DNA from: Caulobacter sp.
Lineage (GTDB): Bacteria; Pseudomonadota; Alphaproteobacteria; Caulobacterales; Caulobacteraceae
Direction of reading: 5' to 3'
DNA: 64,000 bases
Assembly: GCA_028291055.1 (NCBI GenBank)
Contig: JAQGIP010000114.1
Span: 1 to 64,000 of the forward strand
The notes under the pieces are model-generated. The model searched no databases and was not told where the DNA came from. It saw only the letters and a program-made list of their open reading frames with translations. This document shows, in pieces, positions 46,784 through 54,551 of this stretch; the stretch's first letter is position 1; each line of letters begins with the position of its first letter. A program made the position numbers and the translations under genes.

Positions 46784-48523
46784 ATTTCGGACATCTTCAT
46801 CTCCTACAGCCGGGACGACCAGGCCCTGGCCCGACGCTATGCCGCCGCCTTCGAGGCGGAAGGATTCAGCGTCTGGTGGGACGCGGCCCTGCGGCCGGGA
46901 GAAGCCTTCGACGAGGTGATCGAGGCGGCGCTCAAAGCGGCCAAGGCCGTGGTCGTGCTGTGGTCGCCGCGCTCGGTCGGCTCGCGCTGGGTGCGCGCCG
47001 AAGCCACCATGGCCGACCGCAACAAGACCCTGGCCCCGGTGATCGTCGAGCCCTGCCAGCGGCCGATCATGTTCGAACTGACCCAGACCGCCGACCTCTG
47101 CCACTGGGAAGGTCAGGCCGACGACCGCGTCTGGCGGGCCCTGGTCGGCGACGTGCGCAACCTGGTGGGCGTGCGCGCCGCGCCGCAGCTTCCGGCGGCC
47201 GCCCCGGCGCCCAAGGACGCCCGGCCGGCGATCATGGTGCTGCCCTTCATCAACCTGGGCGGCGACGGCGAGCAGGAATACTTCAGCGACGGCGTCACCG
47301 AGGACATCATCACCGATCTCGGCCGCATCTCGGCGCTGTCGGTGGTCTCGCGCAATACCGCCTTCTCCTACAAGGGCCGCACCGTCTCGGTGTCCGAGAT
47401 GGCCGCCGCCCAGGGTGTCAGCCACATCCTGGAAGGCAGCGTGCGCAAGGCGGGGGAGCGCGTGCGCATCACCGCGCAGCTGCTCGAGACGGCCAGCGAC
47501 CAGCAGATCTGGGCCGAGCGCTTCGACCGCACCCTCGACGACATCTTCGCCATTCAGGACGAAATCTCCCAGGCCATCGTCGCCGCCTTGAAGCTCAAGC
47601 TCGCCCCCGCCGAGCAGAAGGCCCTGGGCGAGCGCCCCACGGCCAGCGCGGAGGCCTATGAGCTCTTCCTGCTGGCCCGCCAGTTCGGCCGCACCGGCAG
47701 CGAGCGGGTGAAGCCGCTGATCGTGCGCCTGTGCCAACGCGCCGTGGATCTCGACCCCGGCTTCGGGCTGGCCTGGGCGCATATGGCGTTCGCCGAGGCG
47801 GAGGCATCGCAACGCTCCGTTCCGGGCTGCACCTCGGAACACGCCATCCATGCCGCCGAGCGGGCGATGGCCGTGGCGCCGAACCTCGCCGAAGCCCACG
47901 CGGCTATGGCCGAGGCGATCTGGCGCGGGCCGAAGATGAACCTCGAGGAAGGCCGCCCACACATCGCCAAGGCTCTCGGTCTCGATCCGGATTGTTTCGA
48001 GGCCCATGTGATCGCCGGCTTCGAGAGCATCGCGGACAGGAATTGGCGCGGCGCCGTTGGCCACTTCGAGAAGGCCTGCGACCTCGACCCGATGGCCTAC
48101 CGTCCCGCCGGCATGGTCACCCAGGCCTATGTGGCTCTCGGCAACCAGGAGGACGTCCTGGCGTCGGCGCGGCGCGTGGTGGCCCGTTGCGAAAGGATCC
48201 TAGCCGTCGAGCCGGATCACTCCGGCGCGCTGGGTTTCCTGGTCAGCGCCTTCGTCGATCTGGGCGAGGTGGATCGGGCGCGGGAGTGGGCCAAGCGGGC
48301 CGTCCTCTATGACCCCACCGATCTGCGGATGCACTACAACCTGGCCTGCGGCATGGCCTCGATCCCCGACCCCGACGCGGCCTGTGACCTGCTCGAAGCG
48401 ATCATCGACAAGGTAGACGCCGGCTGGCTCGACTGGATCGACGCCGACAACAGCCTCGATCCGATCCGCGGCAACCCGCGTTTTGAGGCGATCATTGCGC
48501 GCAGCAGGGCCCGCTTCGCTTAG
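46784..48523 (+). CDS. TIR - TolB-like - TPR protein 1, ATT start
   Basis: 579 aa if initiated at ATT 46784. The frame contains no ATG, GTG, TTG or CTG between the in-frame TGA at 46694 and the TIR domain, and the next possible start, ATG 46916, would remove the first strand FISYSRDD. A GGGGGG run lies 9 bases upstream. TIR domain is about residues 1-130, with the putative NADase Glu73 in SRWVRAE. A TolB-N/adenylate-cyclase-associated region follows (residues about 148-270: VLPFINLGG, FSDGVTEDII, LEGSVRKAGERVRITAQLLE). TPR helices then fill about 285-570 (AVDLDPGFGLAWAHMAFAEA). There is no membrane span. It may be an immune or signalling protein. Confidence 0.85.
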   Translation: MSDIFISYSRDDQALARRYAAAFEAEGFSVWWDAALRPGEAFDEVIEAALKAAKAVVVLWSPRSVGSRWVRAEATMADRNKTLAPVIVEPCQRPIMFELTQTADLCHWEGQADDRVWRALVGDVRNLVGVRAAPQLPAAAPAPKDARPAIMVLPFINLGGDGEQEYFSDGVTEDIITDLGRISALSVVSRNTAFSYKGRTVSVSEMAAAQGVSHILEGSVRKAGERVRITAQLLETASDQQIWAERFDRTLDDIFAIQDEISQAIVAALKLKLAPAEQKALGERPTASAEAYELFLLARQFGRTGSERVKPLIVRLCQRAVDLDPGFGLAWAHMAFAEAEASQRSVPGCTSEHAIHAAERAMAVAPNLAEAHAAMAEAIWRGPKMNLEEGRPHIAKALGLDPDCFEAHVIAGFESIADRNWRGAVGHFEKACDLDPMAYRPAGMVTQAYVALGNQEDVLASARRVVARCERILAVEPDHSGALGFLVSAFVDLGEVDRAREWAKRAVLYDPTDLRMHYNLACGMASIPDPDAACDLLEAIIDKVDAGWLDWIDADNSLDPIRGNPRFEAIIARSRARFA

Positions 48524-48546
48524 TCCACTGAACACCGTTCACCGCA

Positions 48547-48577
48547 TCTCGACCGGGCGCGCCCGTCGCGTTACAGC
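48547..48577 (+). promoter_or_regulatory. bipartite upstream element of the second TIR-TPR gene
   Basis: TCTCGACC (48547-48554), 12 bases, then CGCGTTACAGC (48567-48577), identical boxes and spacing to 46726-46756, here 28 bases before ATT. Sequence between and around the boxes differs, which argues for selection on the boxes. Confidence 0.5.
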
Positions 48578-48605
48578 ATAGGTCGCAGGGCAGGAGAGCA
48601 GCGCC

Positions 48606-50378
48606 ATTTCCGACGTCTTTATTTCCTACAGCCGGGACGATCAGGCCGTCGCCAAGCGCTATGCCGCCGCCTTCGAGGCTCAGGGCTTCAGCGTGTGGTG
48701 GGACGCGGCCCTGCGCCCCGGCGAGGCCTTCGACGAGGTGATCGAGGCGGCGCTGAAGGCGGCAAAGGCCGTCGTCGTGCTGTGGTCGCCCCGCTCCGTC
48801 ATTTCGCGGTGGGTGCGGGCCGAGGCCACGCTGGCCGACCGCAACAAGACCTTGGCGCCGGTCATCATCGAGCCGTGCGAGCGGCCGATCATGTTCGAAC
48901 TGACCCAGACGGCCAACCTCTGCCACTGGCAGGGCGAGGACGCGGACCCGGTCTGGAGGGCGCTGGTCGCCGATGTGCGCAACCTGGTCGGCGAACGTCC
49001 CGCGCCGCCGCCGATCGCCGCCGCCGGGCCCGTCGGCCAGGCCGAAGACAGCCGCCCGTCGATCCTCGTGCTGCCCTTCGTCAACATGAGCGGCGATCCG
49101 GAGCAGGAGTTCTTCAGCGACGGCGTCACCGAGGACATCATCACCGACCTCTGCCGCATCTCCGCCCTGTCGGTGATGGCCCGCAGCACGGCGTTTTCCT
49201 ACAAGGGCAAGCCCTTCTCGGGCTCGCAGCTGAAGGCCTCGCTCGGCGTCACCCACATCGTCGAGGGCAGTATCCGCAAGTCCGGCGAGCGGGTGCGCAT
49301 CACCGCCCAGCTGCTCGACGCCGGCAAGGACACCCAGATCTGGGGCGAGCGCTTCGACCGCACCCTGGAGGACATCTTCGCCATCCAGGACGAGATTTCC
49401 GCCGCCATCGTGGGAGCGCTGAAGGTCACGCTGGCTCCCGGCGAGAAGAATGCCATCGAACAACGCCAGACCGCCAATGCCGAGGCCTATGAGCTCTACC
49501 TGATGGCCCGCGACTTCAATCGCAACGGCAGCGACCGCATGGCCGCGCTGATCCTGCGCATCTGCCAGCGGGCGGTCGACCTGGATCCGATGTTCGGTCC
49601 GGCCTGGGCCCAACTGGCCTTCGCCGAGGCGGACCTTGCCTATCGGGGCGCCGCGAGCTCCTCCATCGCCCGCGCCATGGCGGCGGCGCATCGGGCGATC
49701 GAGATCTCTCCCGATCTGGCCGAGGCCCATGCGGCGCTGGCGAAGGTGATCGCGCGCGGGCCGGACATCAACGATGCGACCGGCAAGCAGGCCGTCGAGA
49801 CGGCCCTGCGCCTCGATCCGGAATGCTTCGAGGCCCACGCCAGCGCCGGCTATTGCGCCATCGGCGTGCAGGACTACCCGGCGGCCATCCACCACTATGA
49901 AAAGGCAGTCGCCCTAGACCCGATCAGCTACCGGGAGACGGGCATGTTGGCGCAGGCCTATGCGTCGATGGGCGAGCGCGAGAAGAGCAGGGCGGCGTCG
50001 CGCCTCACCGTCGAGCGCTGCGAAAAGATCCTGGCGACGGAGCCGGACCATGGCGACGCCATCGGCTTCCTCATGCCCGCTCTGGCCGAATTGGGAGAGT
50101 TCGACCGGGCCAGATATTGGGCCCGCCGCGGCATGCTCTTCTGCCCGGAAGACATCCGCCTCCACTACAACATGGCCTGCGGCATGGTCAGCCTTGGCGA
50201 TCTGGGGACCGCCTGCGATCTTCTGGACAGCGTGATCGACAGGCTCACCGGCGCCTGGATGCGCTGGCTGGAAACGGACAGCGACTTCGATCCCCTGCGC
50301 GGAACCCCGCGCTTCGACGCCATCCTGGCGCGGGGCCAGGCGCGGATCGCGGCCCTGGAAGCGGCGCCGGGCGCGTGA
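48606..50378 (+). CDS. TIR - TolB-like - TPR protein 2, ATT start
   Basis: 590 aa from ATT 48606. An in-frame TAG at 48579 and no standard start codon before the TIR domain leave ATT as the only start that keeps FISYSRDD; GTG 48693 would cut 29 residues. AGGAG lies 9 bases upstream. The TIR domain is nearly identical to that of protein 1 (Glu73 in SRWVRAE), the TolB-like part is similar, and the TPR region (about residues 290-570) has diverged. The pair arose by tandem duplication. The partner, ligand and function are unknown. Confidence 0.85.
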   Translation: MSDVFISYSRDDQAVAKRYAAAFEAQGFSVWWDAALRPGEAFDEVIEAALKAAKAVVVLWSPRSVISRWVRAEATLADRNKTLAPVIIEPCERPIMFELTQTANLCHWQGEDADPVWRALVADVRNLVGERPAPPPIAAAGPVGQAEDSRPSILVLPFVNMSGDPEQEFFSDGVTEDIITDLCRISALSVMARSTAFSYKGKPFSGSQLKASLGVTHIVEGSIRKSGERVRITAQLLDAGKDTQIWGERFDRTLEDIFAIQDEISAAIVGALKVTLAPGEKNAIEQRQTANAEAYELYLMARDFNRNGSDRMAALILRICQRAVDLDPMFGPAWAQLAFAEADLAYRGAASSSIARAMAAAHRAIEISPDLAEAHAALAKVIARGPDINDATGKQAVETALRLDPECFEAHASAGYCAIGVQDYPAAIHHYEKAVALDPISYRETGMLAQAYASMGEREKSRAASRLTVERCEKILATEPDHGDAIGFLMPALAELGEFDRARYWARRGMLFCPEDIRLHYNMACGMVSLGDLGTACDLLDSVIDRLTGAWMRWLETDSDFDPLRGTPRFDAILARGQARIAALEAAPGA

Positions 50379-50447
50379 GGCGTCCAACCCTTGACTAACC
50401 GCCCCCGAAAGACGACCTAGCGCCCCTCTTACGAAGGACGCCTCTCC

Positions 50448-51782
50448 ATGACCGTAAAGGTCCGTTTCGCTCCGTCGCCCACCGGGCGGCTGCATGTGGG
50501 CAATATCCGCACCGCCCTGATCAACTGGCTGTACGCCCGCAAGGCCGGCGGCAAGTTCGTGCTGCGCATCGACGACACCGATCTGGAGCGCTCGACCAAG
50601 GAGTTCGAACAGGGCATCGAGACTGACCTCGCCTGGCTCGGCATGGGTTGGGACGAGAAGTACAACCAGTCCGCCCGCTTCCCGATCTACCAGGAAGCCG
50701 CCGAACGTCTGAAGGCGTCTGGCCGCCTCTATCCGGCCTATGAGACCGCCGAGGACCTCGACCGCCGCCGCAAGGTGCAGCTGTCTCGCGGCCAGCCGCC
50801 GATCTACGACCGCGCCGCCCTGAAGCTGACCGCCGAGGAGCGCAAGGCGCTGGAGGCCGAAGGCCGCCGCCCGCACTGGCGCTTCCGCCTCGAAGGCAAG
50901 CGGGTGAAGTGGCACGACCTGGCGCGCGGCGACTGCGAGGTCGACACCGCCTCCATGTCCGATCCCGTGCTGATCCGCGAGGATGGTCTCTATCTCTACA
51001 CCCTGCCGTCGGTGGTCGACGACGTGGACATGGGCATCACCCATGTCCTGCGCGGCGAGGATCACGTCACCAACACCGGCGCCCAGATCGAAATCTTCGA
51101 GGCCCTGGGCGCGGTTACGCCGACCTTCTCACACACCCCGCTGCTGGTCGGCGCGGAGGGCGAGGCCCTGTCGAAGCGTCTCGGCTCGATGTCGATCCTG
51201 ATGCTGCGCGAGGCGGGCTATGAGCCCCTGGCCATTGTCAGCCATCTGGCCCGCATGGGCACCTCCGACAACCTGGAGGCCGCCGCCGACCTGGCCGAGC
51301 TGATCGAGGGCTTCGACTTCGGCAAGACCGGCCGCCATCCGCCCCGCTATGTGGACGCCGACCTCGACCGCCTGAACGCCCAGATCCTCCACGCCATGAG
51401 TTATGAGCAGGCCCAAGCCCGCCTGCAGAACCTCGGCGCCGACCTGGGCGAGGCCTTCTGGACGGCCATCCGGTCCAACCTGCAGAAGTTCAACGACGTC
51501 AGCGCGTGGGCCACCGTGATCGGCGGCTCGATCGAACCCAAGGTGGAAGACGCCGCCTTCCTGGCCCAGGCCGCCGACCTGCTGCCCGCCACCCTCGACG
51601 CCGACAGCTGGTCGTCCTGGGTCAATGCCGTGAAGGAAAAGACCGGCGCCAAGGGCAGGGGCCTGTTCATGCCCCTGCGCCAGGCCCTGACCGGCATGGA
51701 CCACGGCCCGGAAATGGCGCCGCTGCTGCCTCTGATCGGCCGCGAGAAGGCGATCAAGCGCCTGCTGGGCGAGACGGCGTAG
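50448..51782 (+). CDS. gltX: glutamyl-tRNA synthetase
   Basis: 444 aa, slightly shorter than the usual 470. HIGH motif HVGN at residues 16-19 in APSPTGRLHVGNIRTALINW; KMSKS-type LSKRLGS near 241. RGEDHVTNTGAQIEIFEALG is the class Ic core. Alphaproteobacteria usually carry two GluRS paralogues; the LSKRLGSMSI wording suggests the GltX2-type copy, but the other copy is not in the window. A TTGACT 52 bases before the ATG may be its -35. Confidence 0.95.
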   Translation: MTVKVRFAPSPTGRLHVGNIRTALINWLYARKAGGKFVLRIDDTDLERSTKEFEQGIETDLAWLGMGWDEKYNQSARFPIYQEAAERLKASGRLYPAYETAEDLDRRRKVQLSRGQPPIYDRAALKLTAEERKALEAEGRRPHWRFRLEGKRVKWHDLARGDCEVDTASMSDPVLIREDGLYLYTLPSVVDDVDMGITHVLRGEDHVTNTGAQIEIFEALGAVTPTFSHTPLLVGAEGEALSKRLGSMSILMLREAGYEPLAIVSHLARMGTSDNLEAAADLAELIEGFDFGKTGRHPPRYVDADLDRLNAQILHAMSYEQAQARLQNLGADLGEAFWTAIRSNLQKFNDVSAWATVIGGSIEPKVEDAAFLAQAADLLPATLDADSWSSWVNAVKEKTGAKGRGLFMPLRQALTGMDHGPEMAPLLPLIGREKAIKRLLGETA

Positions 51783-51849
51783 ACGGCGCCTTGCAACCGG
51801 TGCGCGTCGGGATATCGTTGCGCCGTACGGGTTGTGCGTCGGGGAAATC

Positions 51850-53001
51850 ATGGCGGCCGGAATTGCCCAGCGCGCGGCGCTGATAGGACTTGTGACGCTG
51901 CTGCTCGGGCCGTCGGCTGCCCAGGCCGCGGAGGCGCCCCTGGAGTCGGCTTCCGCCTTCTTCGGCTGTGACGGCTACGACCGTCCCAAAGGCGGCGACG
52001 GCGTTTCCGGGCAGATGGCCATATTCGGCCCGCTTCCGATGTCCGGCTTTGGCCGCCGGCAGCGCGGGGGCGACGACGCGGCGGCGGCCGTCACCGACTG
52101 CGGGGCGGCCCTGACGGTATTGCCCAAGGCCTTCCCCCTGCGCCGCGCCAACCTGCTGCTCAACCGCGCCCTGCACCAGATGAGGCAGGGCAACGCCCCG
52201 GCGGCGCTCACCGATCTCGCCGAGGCCGAGAGCGCGGCGGGCAAGGCGGGCGGCCTGCCGGACTACCAGCGCAGCCTGGGGGTCGGCCTCAACCTGCTGC
52301 GCGCCAAGGCCCTTCGCATGCTGGGACGCGATCAGGAGGCCGACGGGGCGCTGGCGCGCGCCATCGATCTTCGCCCCTTCGACGTCCACACCCTGACCCT
52401 GGCCTCCGACGCCCTCGGCCCCGGCGCGGATCCCGTCCTGTCGGCGCGGGTGAGCGACAGGCTGCTGGCCCTGCGACCCCATCTCCGCTCGCGGCGCGAG
52501 ACCTCCGACCCCTGGCTGGTCTGGCAGTCCGACCTGCCGGAACTTCAGCTCGCCCGTCAGCGGCCGCCCTGGCGCGACGGCGGCCACTTCCTGGGCTTCA
52601 AGGGCTCCTACAACGAGTTCATGTCCGTCGGCTTCAGCCGCACGGACGATCCCCGGGGCTTCAGCATCGCCGGCTACCGCACGCAGGGCCTCGGTGACGT
52701 GGCCGAGGAGATGGCGTTGCTCCAGGCGGCGGATATGGCCCGCCAGGCCGGCAAGTGGGGCTTTGTCGTGCTCGACAGGCGGGCGGAACCGCTGAAGGTC
52801 AATGAGGTGACCAGCTCCTACGGGGCCGTCGTGCGCGACGTCACACTCGATGCGGGCTACCGGGCGGAATTGGCCGTCGTCTTCCTCGACAAGGACGAGG
52901 CGCCGCCGCCCGTCTTGACCCGGGGCCGGCCGGTCAGGGTGCTCGAGGCCGCCGCCGTCTATTCGGCCCTGGCCCCGATCTACATGGCCAGGAAGTCCTA
53001 G
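51850..53001 (+). CDS. secreted protein of unknown function with TPR-like region
   Basis: 383 aa from ATG 51850 after GGGGAAA. A signal peptide is at about residues 1-27 (AALIGLVTLLLGPSAAQA). The middle (LLLNRALHQMRQGNAPAALT, LRAKALRMLGRDQEADGALA) has TPR-like helices. The C-terminal half contains GFVVLDRRAEPLKVNEVTSS and a strand-rich region, possibly a small binding domain like those of DUF4136/CC0125-type proteins. No family is securely recognised. It probably acts in the periplasm. Confidence 0.7.
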   Translation: MAAGIAQRAALIGLVTLLLGPSAAQAAEAPLESASAFFGCDGYDRPKGGDGVSGQMAIFGPLPMSGFGRRQRGGDDAAAAVTDCGAALTVLPKAFPLRRANLLLNRALHQMRQGNAPAALTDLAEAESAAGKAGGLPDYQRSLGVGLNLLRAKALRMLGRDQEADGALARAIDLRPFDVHTLTLASDALGPGADPVLSARVSDRLLALRPHLRSRRETSDPWLVWQSDLPELQLARQRPPWRDGGHFLGFKGSYNEFMSVGFSRTDDPRGFSIAGYRTQGLGDVAEEMALLQAADMARQAGKWGFVVLDRRAEPLKVNEVTSSYGAVVRDVTLDAGYRAELAVVFLDKDEAPPPVLTRGRPVRVLEAAAVYSALAPIYMARKS

Positions 53002-53036
53002 GTCTTCGCCGGCGCCCCGTTGCGGGCGCCGGGCCG

Positions 53037-53645
53037 TCAGCTGAGGGCGGGGATGCTGGCTTCGTCGGGATCGATGGGAGCCTCGCCGGCGATCTTGCGC
53101 AGCAGCGGGATGATCTGCGTGATGTCGTCCGTGGAACGCCAGGCGCCCATGAAGTCCGGCGGGCTCAGCTTCTCGTCCACGGTGTGCTGGAAGAGGTCGT
53201 ACAGCGGTTTCCAGAAGTCGCGGGGGTCGTAGAAGACCACCGGCTTGTTGTGCAGGTCCATCCGCCGCCACGACAGCAGTTCGACGATCTCTTCCAGCGT
53301 GCCCACGCCGCCGGGCAGCACGACGAAGGCGTCCGATTCCTCGAACAGCATCATCTTGCGCTCGTGCATGCTGTCGACGACCACCGTCTCGACCAGGTCG
53401 TACTGGCGCTCCCGGTCGGTCAGGAAGCCGGGGATGACGCCAAGCACCCGGCCGCCGGCTTCGTGGGCGCCGCGCGCGCATTCCCCCATCAGGCCGACGC
53501 CGCCGCCGCCATAGACCATGCGCAGCCCGGCGCGGGCCAGCTCGCCGCCGAAATCGAAGGCGGCGCTCAGGAACTTGGGATCGGCGGCGTTTGAGGATCC
53601 GCAGTACACACATACGGAGTCCAGACGCCTGGACTCAGTCGACAT
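53037..53645 (-). CDS. LOG family nucleotide 5'-monophosphate phosphoribohydrolase (TIGR00730)
   Basis: 202 aa from ATG 53645. CVYCGSSNA near the N-terminus, YGGGGVGLMG at residues about 45-54, SMHERKMML and the catalytic PGGVGTLEE (111-119) define the LOG/LDcluster4 family. It cleaves ribose-5-phosphate from purine or cytokinin riboside monophosphates. An intrinsic terminator-like hairpin with five T residues lies only about 18 bases before the start, so its transcript leader may be attenuated. Longer upstream frames are shadows of the divergent lipoprotein gene. Confidence 0.93.
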   Translation of the reverse strand: MSTESRRLDSVCVYCGSSNAADPKFLSAAFDFGGELARAGLRMVYGGGGVGLMGECARGAHEAGGRVLGVIPGFLTDRERQYDLVETVVVDSMHERKMMLFEESDAFVVLPGGVGTLEEIVELLSWRRMDLHNKPVVFYDPRDFWKPLYDLFQHTVDEKLSPPDFMGAWRSTDDITQIIPLLRKIAGEAPIDPDEASIPALS

Positions 53646-53663
53646 TGTCGTACTCCAGGGATG

Positions 53664-53688
53664 AAAAAGGCGCGCTTGCGGGCGCGCC
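53664..53688 (-). terminator. intrinsic terminator or attenuator in the LOG gene leader
   Basis: On the minus strand GGCGCGC-CCGCAA-GCGCGCC is followed by TTTTT and then, 18 bases later, the LOG start codon. Stem of 7 G-C pairs, loop of 6. No gene on this strand ends just upstream, so it is better explained as leader attenuation or as a block on antisense transcription from the lipoprotein gene. Confidence 0.6.
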
Positions 53689-53726
53689 GTGTCATTACGA
53701 TCTATGATCCGATGTTGTGTGAGGGG

Positions 53727-54551
53727 ATGCAAGGCGCCGTGACGCAAATGACCGGGACGGGCCGTGGAGCCATCACCCTCGCGGCCTGCGCCCTCCTGCT
53801 GGCCGCCTGTGGCGGGCCCAAGGACGCCGCCCCCCAGGGCGCGGCTCTGCCGACCGAGGCGGAAGAGGCGGGCTATCTGACGCCGCCGTCCGTCACCACC
53901 GTCAAGGCGGGCGCTGGCGGCGCGCTGATCGTCACCGGCCGCACTCAGCCGGGCGCCCTGGTGCGCCTGGTCCCATCGCCCGCCGGCGAGGTGGCGACCC
54001 TCCAGGCCGATCCCACGGGCGCCTGGCGGCTGGTGATTCCCATGAGCGGCGGCGTGCGCCTCTACGCCATCTCCGCCGAGGCCGGGGGCCGCGCGGTCCA
54101 GGCCCAGGGCTATCTCCTGCTGACCCCCGACGGCCAAGCCGCCGAACTGCGCTCCGGCGCGGGCGCGCGGGTCGTGGCCCGCGCCTCCGACACGCCGCGC
54201 ATCCTGTCCGTCGACTATGACCGCGACGGCGCGGCGGTGGTGTCGGGCGTGGCCAAACCCGGCGCGGGCCTGGCGGTGCGCATCGACCGCACGCCCGGCG
54301 GCGATGTGAAGACCGGCGCCGACGGCCGCTTCACCTTCCCGCTCAGCGCGCCCCTGCATCCCGGCGGCCACCTGATCGACGTGGCGGGCGAGGGCGGCAT
54401 CGACGCGGTCAGCGCCTCGACCGGATCGCCCACGGGCGGCGGCGGCTATAGCGGCGCCCGCTCGCCCCAAGGCTGGCGCATCGACTGGACCACCCCCGGC
54501 GGCGGCGCCCAGACCACCCTGCTGCTGGCCCGTCCGGGAGCCGGCGGTTGA
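53727..54551 (+). CDS. lipoprotein of unknown function
   Basis: 274 aa from ATG 53727; ATG 53748 is equally possible and gives a tighter signal sequence. The lipobox is LLAAC (GAITLAACALLLAACGG), predicting a membrane-anchored periplasmic protein. Two beta-sandwich-like modules follow, each with a carboxypeptidase-regulatory/Ig-like pattern (LIVTGRTQPGALVRLVPSPA and VVSGVAKPGAGLAVRIDRTP, each with an ADPTGAW or GADGRFTF turn). It overlaps the ABC exporter start, so an exporter-linked role is possible. No family is named with confidence. Confidence 0.75.
   Translation: MQGAVTQMTGTGRGAITLAACALLLAACGGPKDAAPQGAALPTEAEEAGYLTPPSVTTVKAGAGGALIVTGRTQPGALVRLVPSPAGEVATLQADPTGAWRLVIPMSGGVRLYAISAEAGGRAVQAQGYLLLTPDGQAAELRSGAGARVVARASDTPRILSVDYDRDGAAVVSGVAKPGAGLAVRIDRTPGGDVKTGADGRFTFPLSAPLHPGGHLIDVAGEGGIDAVSASTGSPTGGGGYSGARSPQGWRIDWTTPGGGAQTTLLLARPGAGG

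Noticed and set aside
46694..46784. Frameshift or sequencing error hiding a normal start of the first TIR gene
   Set aside because: The second copy lacks a standard start in the same way and has ATT at the equivalent position, so an error would have to occur twice.
46784..50378. Thoeris or STAND-type defence system
   Set aside because: There is no ThsA-like NADase/SLOG gene and no NTPase core in the proteins; the middle domain is TolB-like and the rest TPR.
53661..53726. ATG 53661 as lipoprotein start (MKKARLRARR)
   Set aside because: It places the hydrophobic signal core more than 30 residues from the N-terminus, and the codons coincide with the terminator hairpin of the opposite strand.
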